From Dama dama (lineage: Eukaryota; Chordata; Mammalia; Artiodactyla; Cervidae), in the NCBI RefSeq assembly GCF_033118175.1, contig NC_083701.1, positions 7,831,501 through 7,895,500 of the forward strand: DNA of 64,000 nt. The letters run 5' to 3'. The stretch's first letter is position 1. Every line of letters starts with the position of its first letter. This document shows, in pieces, positions 21,241-32,229 of this stretch. The position numbers were made by a program, and so were the translations under genes. The notes under the pieces were generated by a model. That model saw only the letters and a list, made by a program, of their open reading frames with translations, was not told where the DNA came from and searched no databases.

Positions 21241-22200
21241 AAATATGAAAGAGAAAGAAAAGAAAGAGAGCTTATGTTCCTCACCAGCTTCACAGCACAG
21301 CCCTTTTGCTATCAAAGCAATCCTTGTGCTTGACCAGCCAAGGCCCCTGCAGCCTGGTCCCCACGTCACGTGGCTGACCCAAGAGACTCTCAAGGCTGAC
21401 CCAAGCCCCCACCTCAGGGCTTTTAGCACCTACCTGTGCCTCGTGTGCAGGGTTTCCCTGCCAACACTAAGGGAACAACACTTGACCACACGTTTCCATA
21501 CTTGCTGGCTCCCCCGGCTGGGCCCCAGGGGATGAGGCTGCAGGTCCCCAGGGCGTGCTGCAGGCTCAGACCCACTCGCTGCTCCCACGGGACTTGCTTT
21601 CCTGGTGGCTGCCAAGAGGGTCAGGTAACACACCTGGCAGTAAGGAAGAACCAGCTCCCATTGCATGACCTTTGACCATTAAGAGATGGGAGACAGGAAG
21701 GAGCCAGCTCCTTTCACCCCTGGATGGACTCTCCCAAACCTGGAGACACACAGGGTCCAGTAGGGGAGAAAAGCCAAGCAGAAAACCAAGGTCCAACATG
21801 ATAAAGGCTGGAGACAGAGACCGAAAACTCCCTGTAGAAGGCAGAGATAAAGATCTTCAGCAGCAAACTCAGACTGACAACAGCAGAGGGAGTACAACCC
21901 ACTTTAAGAACCACACTCTCAACAGAAAGCAGCTTTGTGCTTGGGCATCTGAGACTTCACCAGTGGGACAGCTTATAAGTAGGTGCAAAAAATCGTGGGA
22001 GGAAAAGAAGTCTTATCCTTGGAGTCAAGTGCTTGCTTATCCATAGCTGGAAGCCAGACCAGAGGGTTCTATGGTTGCCGCTGCTATGGTTGATTACATT
22101 AACTAAGCAGATGAAAGTAATACATGAATAAATAAGAAGTCATCAAGAGGAGAGAAACCCTTCTCTTAAAGGCAACAGATGACCCCAGAGACTGAATGAG
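21240..22200. other. Single-copy stretch of about 1 kb
   Basis: GC is raised around 21330-21620. Several overlapping frames of 66-124 codons occur on both strands, with no domain, signal peptide or family resemblance. I call none of them a gene. Confidence 0.5.
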
Positions 22201-22204
22201 ACTA

Positions 22205-22722
22205 AAAGCTATAACAAACCTAGACAGCATATTAAAAAGCAGAGACATCACTTTGCCAACAAAGGTCTCTAGTCAAAGCTATGGTTTTTCCAGTGGTCAT
22301 GTATGGATGTGAGAGTTAGACCATAAAGAAAACTGAGCACCAAAGAATTGATGCCTGTGAACTGTGGTGTTGGAGAAGACTCTTAAGAGTCCCTTGGACT
22401 GCAAGGAGAACAAACCAGTCAATCTTTAAGGAAATCAGTCCTAAATATTCATTGGAAGGACTTAGGCTGAAGCTGAAGCTTCAATACTTTGGCCACACAA
22501 TGCGAAGAGCTGACTCATTAGAAAAGATCCTGATGCTGGGGGAAAGATTGAAGGCAGGAGGGGAAGGGGGTGACAGAGGATGAGATGGTTGGATGGTATC
22601 ATTGACTCAAAGAACATGAGTTTGAGCAAACTCCGGTTGATGGTGAAGGACAGAGAAGCCTGGCATGCTGCAGTCCATGGGGTCACAAAGAGTCAGACAT
22701 GACTGGGTGACTGAACAACAAG
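22205..22722 (+). mobile_element. BovB LINE 3' fragment
   Basis: The last 0.5 kb of BovB: acaaacctagacagcatatt, ctatggtttttccagtgg, gaactgtggtgttggag, and the 3' tip gggtgactgaacaacaag. Frames are broken by several small indels and stops. Confidence 0.93.
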
Positions 22723-22865
22723 TTATGATCTCTTTCTTGTAGCTGCTACCAGCTCCTTCCTCAGCAGGCTCTCCCTTCCCAGTGATGAGATGGCCAAAAG
22801 CATCAACTTCTTCGAAGATCCCAGCAACATTTCAATGCACCTGTTTGGCTTCTGTTGGTTCACAT

Positions 22866-23003
22866 GTGCATGCTGTCGCTTCAGTTGTGTGACTCTTAGT
22901 GACCCTCCAGGGACTGTATCCCATCAGGCTCCTCTGTCCACGGGATTCTCCAGGCAAGAACACTGGAGCGGGTTACCATGCCCTCCTCCAGGGGATCTTC
23001 TCC
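22866..23003 (-). mobile_element. Bov-tA SINE, head missing
   Basis: tgcatgctgtcgcttcag to cctccaggggatcttctcc. It stops before the tRNA-like head. Confidence 0.88.
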
Positions 23004-23914
23004 TGGCCACAATGAGAGACATTTTCCTGGGGCCCAGAAAGCATACAAACCAAAAGTGGATTTAGTTCCACGAACAAAAGCAACAATTTGGGGAGGAAAG
23101 AGTCGATCTCCAAGCAAAAATCAGAATTCCTTGCAGAAAGAAGAGGATGATATGGACAAAGAGCTACATTGCATAAATATCCACTGTCCAAAAAGCAAGA
23201 TGCTAGGATAGTTCATTAGTACCCTCGCACCTCAGCTTCCTGTGGACAAAAAGACAATTGCAATGAAATCCTTGCCGGGCTTTTGTGTAGTTTGAAAGAA
23301 ATCACATAAAAAGCATGGAATTGTGTCTGGCGGAGAGCAGGAATCAAGAATCACATGAAATCATTCCCTTTGTTTTATTAATAGATTTAGTTTCCTTTCT
23401 ATGTTACAGGGATTTACTCCTCTTTCTTTGCAGAAACTTGTCAGAAATATCTTTATTAGGACACAAATGTGCCTTCTTCTGAGTAGAACAAATGTGCTGT
23501 CCCCTGCCAAGTTCAGAGGCACCCAAGGTTAGCAGTGTTCTTTAGCGAGCACCGTGAAGGAGGGCCAGTCTCCGAGGCTCAGGGAATTTTCCACAGGCCT
23601 TGAAGAGCCATCCGAGTTATAAAAAGAATGTTCGTGTTTAAAAATTCAATGTTTGATTTAAATATTTAAATGTTCCATTTTTCCCCCTGCTTGGTTGTTA
23701 ATTCAGTATTAAAACAGAAGAGGAGTTGATTTACAGCCTCTGACATTAGCCTCTAGGGCTTTCTGAGTAGACATTCTCAATTCCTTCTTCAGAGTCATAA
23801 TCATCTTCATAGTCCATCATTTTCTGAGTACTTACCCCATCCCAGTCATCAGGACAGACGTCATACATGGATTGACTATGTTTCCTTGGAAACTTAACTC
23901 TGCAAAGAGACTGG
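23004..23914. other. Single-copy stretch
   Basis: No element was recognised in about 900 bp. 23620-23760 is AT-rich. Confidence 0.45.
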
Positions 23915-24040
23915 GATCTCATATTTTACAGGTAAGGAGACTAAGGCTCAGAGAGGTTAAGTTAGTTTTTCAAGATGACCCAGCCAGCCTGTGACAGAAG
24001 AGGGATATAGAATATTAATCCAGGTCCCTGTGACATTAAA
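23915..24040 (-). mobile_element. MIR SINE
   Basis: tattttacaggtaaggagac, taaggctcagagaggttaa and atccaggtccctgtgac. Confidence 0.75.
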
Positions 24041-24110
24041 GTGGGTATCATTTCAACCAACAGTTGTAGGTCAGGAAATCAGACTCCAGACCTGCCACGA
24101 TTTGGGACTG

Positions 24111-24250
24111 CCCCATCCTTGGGTAAGGAAGATCCCCTGGAGAAGGAAGTAACAACCTACTCCAGTATTCTTGCCTGGAGAATCCCATGGACAGAGAAGC
24201 CTGGCAGTCCATGGGGTCCCAAAGAGCCAGACACAACAGCAGCTAGTACT
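24111..24250 (+). mobile_element. Bov-tA SINE, head missing
   Basis: gaagatcccctggagaagg to gagccagacacaac. The 5' head is lost. Confidence 0.85.
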
Positions 24251-24259
24251 TCTACTTCC

Positions 24260-24632
24260 AGACTTCTCAGGTGGCTGCTGCTGCTGCTGCTAAGTCACTT
24301 CAGTCGTGTCCAACTCTGTGCGACCGCATAGACTGCAGCCCACCAGGCCCCTCTGTCCACGGGATTCTCTAGGCAAAAACACTGGAGTGGGTTGCCATTT
24401 CCTTCTCTGTCTCAGGTGGCCCTACTTGTAAAGAACCTGCCTGTCAATGCAGGAGACATAAGAGACACAGTCTGATCCCTGGGTTGTGAAGATCCCCTGG
24501 AGGAGGGCATGGCAACCCACTCCAATATTCTTGCCTGGAGAATCCCATGGACAAAGGAGCCTGGCAGGCTATGGTCCATAGGGTAGCAAAGAGTCAAACA
24601 CAACTGAAGCGACTTAGAACACACATGCATCT
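24260..24632 (+). mobile_element. Bov-tA SINE split by an antisense Bov-A
   Basis: Head gacttctcaggtggc at 24261, resumed at 24411 as ctcaggtggccctacttg, then the body to gcgacttagaacacac. The ten-base word ctcaggtggc is duplicated around the intruder. Confidence 0.9.
24276..24410 (-). mobile_element. Bov-A type insertion with (CTG) run at its tail
   Basis: Starts with six tandem GCT/CTG triplets (24274-24291), then taagtcacttcagtcgtg to ttgccatttccttctc. TSD ctcaggtggc at 24266 and 24411. Confidence 0.9.
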
Positions 24633-24639
24633 TTGAAAT

Positions 24640-25055
24640 ACCCACTTTGACCTCCCTGCCAGTTGCTCTAAGGGATTCACAGAAATCTGATTAGGGTCCA
24701 ACAAGGCACTTGAAAAAGATGAAAGATTGCAAGATTAAAGCGAGTTCTTGTTATCAATCATTTTGGAGTAGCTCTTAAAGACACATCATCAGCAAAGTAA
24801 TGAGATATTTATTGTTTCCCAGATTTACTGGCACTCTAATAAATGCCAGAATTGACATCCGTCAGTGTGGGTGGAGGAGTCTGCAGAAAGATGAGTTTAA
24901 ACATTCCTCTTCACATTTAAGAGGAAAACAGGAGAGCAGGTTGTGGCTCACGGGATGTGCTGTTTCTGGTCGATCTGTGGGTCCTTGTCAGGGAGAAATT
25001 TCTGCCAACTTCCAGAGTTTTCAATGTCAGACCAGGAGGGAACCTGAGAGTTCTC
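24640..25055. other. Single-copy stretch
   Basis: Nothing recognised. A frame of 133 codons (24800-25201) has no recognisable domain and overlaps the MIR fossil. Confidence 0.4.
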
Positions 25056-25059
25056 TTCA

Positions 25060-25195
25060 ACCAGCCGTCTATTGCAGCGAGTCAGCTGAGGACCAGACAA
25101 GCAAAGCCCCTTCCCCAAGGCCACACAGCAAGTCGGGGGTGAACCGTGAGCCCAGCCCTGGACTCCTGGCTCCCTGGGCAGAACTATTTCAACTC
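25060..25195 (-). mobile_element. MIR fragment
   Basis: ttccccaaggccacacagc ... gtgaaccgtgagcccagccc. Confidence 0.6.
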
Positions 25196-25199
25196 TGCT

Positions 25200-25660
25200 G
25201 AAGTTTCTGGGATATGAACTGCTTAGTGTATACCCTTAAACACCTCCTGTGTTTGGACAAAATTGTTGAACTGGTAGGTTTTTTCTAAGTCCTTCAAAGA
25301 CAGAAGAAAACCTTTTCCAGTAAACACTGATTGACAAGAGGTTGGAAGTGGACTCTAACACAAGCCAAAGAGGAGGGGTTGGGAATGAGACCACTTAGCA
25401 GAGTAAGAACAGAGCTAGTGACTCATCCCGGGAAAGAGCAGCCCAAGTACCACCCTGTGAACTAGAGCAGCCCAGGGGGTCTCGGCAGCCCCAGGAATGC
25501 AAAGAGGCAGCGGCTGGTTACCTCATGGGCTGACGGCCACGTGCAGATGAAGGAGAAGCTGCTCCCAAATTCTTCCTCAACAGTGGCTAAAGATGGCAGA
25601 TTCCACACAAAGGTTCACTCAAGAATGTCCTAGACTCATGGATGGCATGGCCTTCATCTC
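25200..25660. other. Single-copy stretch
   Basis: Nothing recognised. Confidence 0.4.
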
Positions 25661-25663
25661 GTA

Positions 25664-26590
25664 TGCACACACACACACATCCCCCCCACACATATATATA
25701 CACCACACACATACCCCATACATTTACACACACACACACACCACACATACACACATATATACACCCCACACATATACAAACATATACATATACCCCACAC
25801 ATATACATACACCATACACACATACATATACCACATACATACACATTCACACACACCACACATACAGATACATATAAACCCCACACATATACATACACCA
25901 TACACACATACATATACCACATACATACACATTCACACACACCACACATACAGATACATATAAACCCCACACATATACATACACCATACACACATACATA
26001 TACCACATACATACACATTCACACACACCACACATACAGATACATATAAACCCCACACATATACATACACCATACACACATACATATACCACATACATAC
26101 ACATTCACACACACCACACATACAGATATATATAAACCCCACACATATACATACACCATACACACATACATATACCACATACATACACATTCACACACAC
26201 CACACATACAGATATATATAAACCCCACACATATACATACACCATACACACATACATATACCACATACATACACATTCACACACACCACACATACAGATA
26301 TATATAAACCCCACACATATATATACACACAGACATATATACACACCCCACACACACACATATATACCCCATATATACATACTCACACACCACACATACA
26401 CACATATATATACCCCACACATATATACACACACACACATACACTCCATATATGTACATATATATATATATATACACACACCATACACACATACATATAT
26501 ACACACACACCTCATACATACACCCCACATACACATGTACACACACATATGCACACACACACCACACATACATATACCCCACATACACAC
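25664..26590. repeat. CA/TA-rich satellite block of about 0.93 kb
   Basis: On the + strand the block is almost devoid of G and consists of (ca)n, (ta)n, ccccacac and catac words. The edges are irregular and the centre is a regular 86-bp minisatellite. Long Cys/Tyr/Val-rich frames on the - strand are by-products of this composition. Confidence 0.97.
25793..26325. repeat. 86-bp minisatellite, about 6 copies
   Basis: Units begin with catacagata at 25861, 25947, 26033, 26119, 26205 and 26291, always exactly 86 bp apart, and a partial unit precedes them from 25793. Units are near-identical. The first three carry cagatacatataaa and the last three cagatatatataaa. Three periods (258 bp) restore the reading frame, which explains the series of 85-codon frames. 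Confidence 0.97.
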
Positions 26591-26635
26591 CAAGCTAAAA
26601 GGCTTGTGATGAGGCAATTATATTTGAGCCTCTAG

Positions 26636-26998
26636 AGCAGAATTTCTCAGTCTCAACACTCTCAACATTGGGACCAGACCATTTCTACTGGGGCTCTGTC
26701 GTCGCCTTGCAGGGTGTACAGAGGCACCTGATCTCTACCCGCTAGATGCCTGCATTCCCACCCCTGCCAACTATGACAACGAAAAGTGGGTTCTTTACCA
26801 GCTGAGCTACCAGGGAAGCCTGAGAATCCTGGAGTGGGTAGCCAATCCCTTCTCCAGGGGGTCGTCCTGACTCAGGAATTGAAGCAGGGTCTCCTGCATT
26901 GCAGGCGGATTCTTTACCAGCTGAGCCACCAGGGAAGCCGAAAGAGCAACTCCAGGTGCTGCCAAAATATCCACTTCTGCTGAGAACCACTCATCCAA
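26636..26998 (-). mobile_element. MER20-like hAT element split by Bov-tA
   Basis: The left part carries aatttctcagtctcaacac, ccgctagatgcctgcattc and caactatgacaacgaaaag. The right part ends gctgagaaccactcatcc. The order matches an old 220-bp hAT non-autonomous family that I believe is MER20. No transposase. Confidence 0.6.
26790..26940 (-). mobile_element. Bov-tA SINE, partial with duplicated head
   Basis: Two antisense heads (ttaccagctgagctaccag at 26796, ttaccagctgagccaccag at 26913) flank a short body, like a truncated Bov-tA dimer. It sits inside the MER20-like element. Confidence 0.85.
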
Positions 26999-27107
26999 TA
27001 GGTGATTGGTAACATTTCATGTTTAGTGTTAGTATTTCAGCTTTAGTATTTTCTTCAGTGTTGTTTCAGTGGCATCCTTTGTTTGACTGGAATAGTACGC
27101 AATGTTT

Positions 27108-27303
27108 GGGCTTCTCAGATGGCTCAGTGATAAATCAGGAGACCTGAGTTTGATCCCTGGCTCAGGAACATCCCCTGGAGAAGGAAATGGCAACTCACTC
27201 CAGTGTTCTTGCCTGGGAAAGCCAATGGACGGAGGAGCCTGGAAGTCTACAGTCCATGGGGTTGCAAAGAGTCAGACACGACTTGGCAACTAAACAACAA
27301 CAA
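27108..27303 (+). mobile_element. Bov-tA SINE
   Basis: Head tgggcttctcagatggc, shortened head region, full body, and an (aac)n tail aaacaacaacaacaag. Confidence 0.92.
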
Positions 27304-27309
27304 CAAGTG

Positions 27310-27990
27310 CTCAGTGCTTATCTTCAGCTGCTCTAAAAAGGGAAGGTACATATTTTTTGAATTATAAATCAAGTTACTCCCATGGTGAACAGTGCTTCTG
27401 AGGAGCTCAGCAGTTTCTTCCTTCTGGTCATCACTGAGTCACATCCACCCACCCAGGGCTGACACACCTCTTATTTGAAAGCAAAAGCAATGAATAGATT
27501 CAAAGATGTCCAAAGGCTGCTTTGAGAAATTCCATCCTGTCCACTAAGTGAGTGAAATAAGAGGCCAGTTCTCAGAATCTCCTGAGAAAGCCTTGTGAAG
27601 ATACATATTTGTGAGTCCTACTAAAGGAATAAGGCCCTGTAATCTGTGTTTAAAAAAAAACAAACACCTTTCCAGGACATTGTGATGATTATAAGGGGGT
27701 GGGAATTACTGTCTGAGTTGGAAGTTTTTCTTCTTATTAAAAATCAAAATGGTTCTGTCCTTACTGTCCCCTGGGACTGCAGCAGAGGGTAAGTTACTGG
27801 TGCGTAGAATAATGTGGCATTTTCTGCAATCATGCATGATACCCAGATTTAGTCATTCAAAGAGCCACTTTATAAATACAGCTTGGGAGCCAACTGTTAT
27901 AAGTCCATGTCTGAACAGCTACAGCCGGTCAGTTCCCACTAACACAACTGACCTGGACAACCATTTCTCCTAACACAATGAATTATCAGG
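27310..27990. other. Single-copy stretch
   Basis: No element was recognised. Confidence 0.4.
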
Positions 27991-27999
27991 CCCTAGACC

Positions 28000-28190
28000 A
28001 GCAGTCCCCAACCTTTTTGGCACAAGGGATCAGTTTCATGAAAGATAATTTTTCCATGGCCTGGGCTGGGAGAGATGGTTTTGGGATGACTCAAGTGCAT
28101 CACATTTCCTGTGCATTTTATTTCTATTATTATTACATCAGCTCTGCCTCAGATCATCAGGCATCAGACCCTAGAGGTTGGGGACCCTTG
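28000..28190 (-). mobile_element. MER1-like hAT (Charlie-type) element
   Basis: Inverted termini cagtccccaacctttttgg (28001) and gaggttggggaccc (28174) enclose ggatcagtttcatgaaag, tttttccatggcc and gatcatcaggcatcagac, the landmarks of the MER1/Charlie group. Non-autonomous. Confidence 0.75.
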
Positions 28191-28299
28191 CCCTAAACAA
28201 CAGAGTCTAACCATCCCCTTACTCGGGTTGTACTTGAAACTCTTCCAGACATGCCAGTCAAGTAGGGAGCACCAATCAGGAAAGCAGGATAGTTTCCAA

Positions 28300-28420
28300 T
28301 TTTCTCTAGTCCTTGCCCTGACACTCATGAGCCGTCTGACCTTGGTCAAGTTATTTCACTTCTCTGGGTCTCAATTTCCTTGTCTGGAAAATCAAATTAA
28401 ATAATGATGGCTAAAAAGAA
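28300..28420 (+). mobile_element. MIR fragment
   Basis: gagccgtctgaccttgg, caagttatttcacttctctg and ggtctcaatttccttgtc. Confidence 0.8.
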
Positions 28421-28604
28421 ACTTAAATGGATTATGTAACTTGCCCACGGGTAGAGATAGTTAGAAGCAGATCCAGGGTGGTCACCCAGGTCACCTGCTC
28501 AGCTACTCCCCCTCCAGAAACCCAGTGGTGCCTCATCTCCTTGCACTGGGAAACTTGCCTGGGCTACAGGCCTCTTGAGATTATTTCTTTAAAAGACTGA
28601 AGAG

Positions 28605-28888
28605 GGGCTTCCCTGGTGGCTCAGTGGTAAAGAATCTGCCTGCCAATACAGGAGACACAGGTTAGATCCCTGTTCGGGAAAGATCCCACATGCCTTGGAG
28701 CAACTAAGCTCATGTGCCACAGCTACTGAGCCTGTCCCCTAGAGCCCATGCTCCACAACCAAAGAAGCCACTTCAATGAGAAGCCCATGCACTGCAACTA
28801 GAGAGTGACCTCACAACTAGAGAAAAGCCCTTGCAGCAACAAAGACCCAGCACAGCCAATAATAGATAAATAAAATTAGGTTTTAAAA
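28605..28888 (+). mobile_element. CHR-type SINE, near full length
   Basis: Head ggggcttccctggtggctc, 'gagcccatg' body blocks, and a ccaataatagataaataaaa tail. TSD aaaagactgaagag (28591) and aaaagaccgagaagag (28889). Confidence 0.94.
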
Positions 28889-28910
28889 AAAAGACCGAGA
28901 AGAGCTTGAG

Positions 28911-28986
28911 TTATATCCATTGATGTGGCCGCGGTGATTATCTCCTGCTGATCAGAAGTTCTCATAGCTGCATGTGCCTTTGAGTA
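28911..28986 (+). repeat. Local direct repeat, copy 1
   Basis: About 76 bp starting ttatatccattgatgtgg and ending atgtgcctttgagta, repeated at 29711-29790 with a few substitutions and a small indel. It matches no repeat family I recognise. Confidence 0.9.
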
Positions 28987-28989
28987 AAT

Positions 28990-29165
28990 TTGAGGATTTA
29001 CATTTTAACCCCCATCTGCCCTTAACTCAAGATGAGACCTTGAACACGTCCCCTTTTTAGATATCTATTTTCTTCATCTGTTAAATGAATGGGTTTGACT
29101 ATATGAACAATGAAGATGTAATGTGGCCATGAGCTCTAGCTATTTTTGGCAGAGGCAGCAGATGC
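28990..29165. other. Spacer between local repeats, left part
   Basis: Contains a MIR-like phrase (aagatgagaccttgaacac, ttcttcatctgttaaatg), probably a fossil fragment. Confidence 0.45.
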
Positions 29166-29169
29166 TGTT

Positions 29170-29480
29170 CGTTGCTCATCCAGAAGCTGCTCTCCCCAGG
29201 GTCTCTCTTGCTAATGGGCTCACATTTTTCCTGGGATGATCACATGGCAGGCCCAGGGGATGGCCCAGGAAGACTCCCAGGATGCTTTGCAAGATGCTCA
29301 CTTTCCCAGAATCCCTTGCAGCTAAAGGTAGCCATGGAATCCAGTTTTGATGAAGGAAACATGAAGTCTGAGGAGGAGTTTCTGAGGAAGCTTCTGATTT
29401 CCTTGAGAAACTGACAGAGAGGACAGCCTGCCCACTCTGCCCTTCACCTTACATGGACATGGTCCCTGGAGCAGCTGTAG
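29170..29480 (+). mobile_element. Ancient LTR-like repeat fragment
   Basis: cccagaatcccttgcagctaa and following words match, on the opposite strand, the copy at 6560-6905. Family name uncertain. Confidence 0.4.
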
Positions 29481-29710
29481 ACATCTTAGGAAATCCAGAA
29501 GGCGACAAGCATGAAGGGAAGACTCAGGATGTCAGAGGTGAAAGATGACTGACCTTAATGGTTGACCTGCCTGACCAACCCCAGAGATGGCTCCTCAGGA
29601 CCTCTTGCTAAACAAATATGATATGTCCTTTTGGTTGAAGCAACCATTAGTTAAGGATTCTGTAAAGCTACACAAATGCAAACATGTGTTTGCTTTGCCT
29701 TGGGCTGGAA

Positions 29711-29790
29711 TTATATCCATTGATGTGGTCATGGTGATTATCTCCTGCTGATCAGAAGCTCTTATCAGTAGCTGCATGTGCCTTTGAGTA
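29711..29790 (+). repeat. Local direct repeat, copy 2
   Basis: Second copy of the 28911-28986 segment. It carries a four-base gain (tcag) after the gctctta word and differs at several other sites. Same orientation, about 800 bp downstream. Confidence 0.9.
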
Positions 29791-29954
29791 CTAATAAATG
29801 GTGAAATGAATTTCTTCATAATAAATGCAGTTTATTTGGTATACAGAAACCTCTCTAAATGTAGAGCCCCTGAAGGAAGAAGAGAACATTAAAGAGGAAT
29901 CTTTGATGGTGAAAGAGAAAAAGAAGGCCATTACTATGCCAGCTATTCTGTTTG

Positions 29955-30430
29955 TCATATGCATTTGTGTTTGAGTGCTTACTGCATGCCTAGCACTGTG
30001 CAAGGTGGCAGGGCCAACGAACAAGACAAGCAAAGTCTTACCCTGGTAGGGTTTAAGGCCAGTGGTGTGACCGGTTATTCAAGAAAGTTTGTTGTGAATA
30101 TTAATAACACTTATACCTTCCAATTACACTTAAAAGTATGATAATCTGTGGAGACACTAGGTTTAACAAAGGGAGTATTTGCAAAGTGAAATAAAAATTC
30201 CATTTGGTTACCAATAAAAAAAAAAAGGTAGAAGAAGAAATTATAGATGAGATGTAAGTTACAAAAAGAAAGCAGGGTATTGTATAGAAGCTCTAACAGC
30301 AGAAGTAGACTCACTGACAAGGTCAGGAAGGGCCTTGCTAAGGGAGCAACATTTCAGCAGACAGCTAGAAAGTCAATAAGCGTTAAGCTGGAGTGGAGTA
30401 GGGAATATAAACTTCCAGAGAGAGGGAAGA
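29955..30430 (-). mobile_element. Ancient L2-like interspersed repeat
   Basis: gcttactgcatgcctagcac, tcttaccctggtagggttt, aaggtcaggaagggccttgc and ttccagagagaggg match successive parts of the same old family seen at 5190-5990 and 61130-62130. Confidence 0.5.
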
Positions 30431-30473
30431 CTTCCATTCACTTCTTAGGACAATCCTGTGCCATAATTGTCCC

Positions 30474-30687
30474 ATGGCACAGTTGGTAAAGAATCTAACT
30501 GCCAATGCAGGAAATGCAGGAAACACAGATTCAGTCCCTAGGCTGAGAAGACCCCCTGGAGAGGACATGGCAACCCACTCCAGTATTCTTGCCTGGGGAA
30601 TTCCATGGACAGAGGAACATGGCAGGCTACAGTCCATGGGGTCACAGAGAGTCAAATGTGACTGAGTGACTAACACTTTCAGTTTCA
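30474..30687 (+). mobile_element. Bov-tA SINE
   Basis: Degenerate head (ccatggcacagttggtaaag), B box attcagtccctagg, full body, and a gactaacactttcagtttc tail. Confidence 0.92.
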
Positions 30688-30780
30688 TGATATGTTCAAG
30701 GTCACTGAGCTAGGAGGTGGCAGAGTAGGAATTTGGGATTAGGGTTTCCAACTCAGTCTGGAGCTCTTTCTACTGGAGAT
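30688..30780 (-). mobile_element. MIR fragment
   Basis: atgttcaaggtcactgagc, taggaggtggcagagtagg. Confidence 0.6.
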
Positions 30781-30789
30781 GAATTGAAA

Positions 30790-32225
30790 TACCTGGAAAA
30801 AGCTTAGAAATGCTAAGCTAAGAAATGCCAAGGAGGATCCCTCACTTGCTGGGCACACTGGACTCTGTGTGCTGGCCACCCTAAGCAGACTGGCAACCTC
30901 AACGGCCATTCAGAGACATTTCCTTCCAGCCAGCTTGGCTGGCAGAACGAGAATGTGAGCTCACCAACCCTGTCTTTATTGTTCTGAGGCATTCAGCTCT
31001 TCTTCAATCTGCTGCTTTGAAATGCAAAGCCATCTGCGGGTGTGTGCTGCCAGGATGGGCCCCCTACCCCTTCCCCAGGCACCTTCTTCTTGGAACAACG
31101 GGTTTTTCTACATGGAAGGCTGCAGGCACCACCTCAACTTGTTCCCAGTGCACTTCCTGGCTTCTCACCTCCTCAGAGGGGAGCTACCACTTCAGATTCC
31201 CAGATTCTGGCAGTATCTTCTCAGTCTCTGTCCCTGATCCAAGTCTAGACCAGGTGAGAGTCGCACATACACACTTTAGACATGTGTGAGGCTTGCAAGC
31301 CAAGATCTTGGCTAATGTCTACATCGGTGGTGGTAAATTACTTCCTCCTCTAAATGTAGTTCAGGATGATCAAAATATCTAAAGATCATCTGCAAAGATG
31401 CAACAAGGTACACACTGACTCTTTAATGCTTTCACCCACAAGTGTCAAAGTCACTTTTGCACACTTTCATTGGTCAAAACAAATCACATGATCACAGGCT
31501 CCACCCTGCAGGAAGGGGCATTGGTTATGAGTGATTGGTGCTGTATTCTATTACCTGATCCTTAGAAGGATCACCTGAGTGATCCCTTTAAGATAGCATG
31601 AAGAACACTTCAAAAGCCATTTAAGTCCATTCTGTTATTGAAGTAAACTCACTATTGCATCCCACGTTCAGCTGGTCAGAAAATTCTATTGGTTCCACTT
31701 TCAGAGCGCATCTCCAATCTGCCTGCATCTCACCAGCCCACGAGACCCCAGGTCCAGGCCACCATCGTCCCTCCAGTGGACTCCTTGTCTCTTCCTGTAT
31801 CTGCCTCCCTAAACTTTATTCTCCGCGTTGATTCAAAACACCAGATGGAGCGAGTCATTCTTCTGTAGCACAGCTCCCCATGGGCTCTGTCTCCCTCAGA
31901 GTGGAAGCTGCCGTCTGCAGAAGGGCCTGCTGGCCCCGCGTGTCTGTCCCCGTGGCCTGCCTGGCCTCGTCTCCTGACAGCCTCCTCTGTCTCAACCCCC
32001 AGCCAGGCTGGCATCCTGGCCGACCTTGAACACTCCAGACGCGGCCCTGCCAGTGCCAGGGGCTCTGTATTCATCCCTTTTCCTGCCCCATCTTCCCCGT
32101 ACGTGGTGTGCACACCTCCTTTCTGAGCCATTCTGAGCACACTTGCTGCCTTCTCTGCGGGGTGCGGGGGAGTGCCTGTCCCCCTTACTTAAAATTGAAC
32201 CACCACCCCCAGCTGGTCCCACCCT
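30790..32225. other. Repeat-poor stretch of about 1.4 kb
   Basis: GC-rich between 31690 and 32220. Frames of 136 and 76 codons on the - strand, and of 90, 71 and 68 codons in all three + frames over 31017-31289, show no domain and no splice context. No gene is called. Confidence 0.5.
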
Positions 32226-32229
32226 ATAC

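Noticed and set aside
25793..26325. Regular 86-bp array considered as a CRISPR
   Set aside because: Whole units repeat with no unique spacers, the sequence is CA/TA satellite, and the genome is mammalian.
25587..26617. Long antisense frames rich in Cys, Val and Tyr (up to 170 codons)
   Set aside because: They are produced by the CA/TA composition and the 86-bp period of a minisatellite. There is no start context, domain or codon bias.
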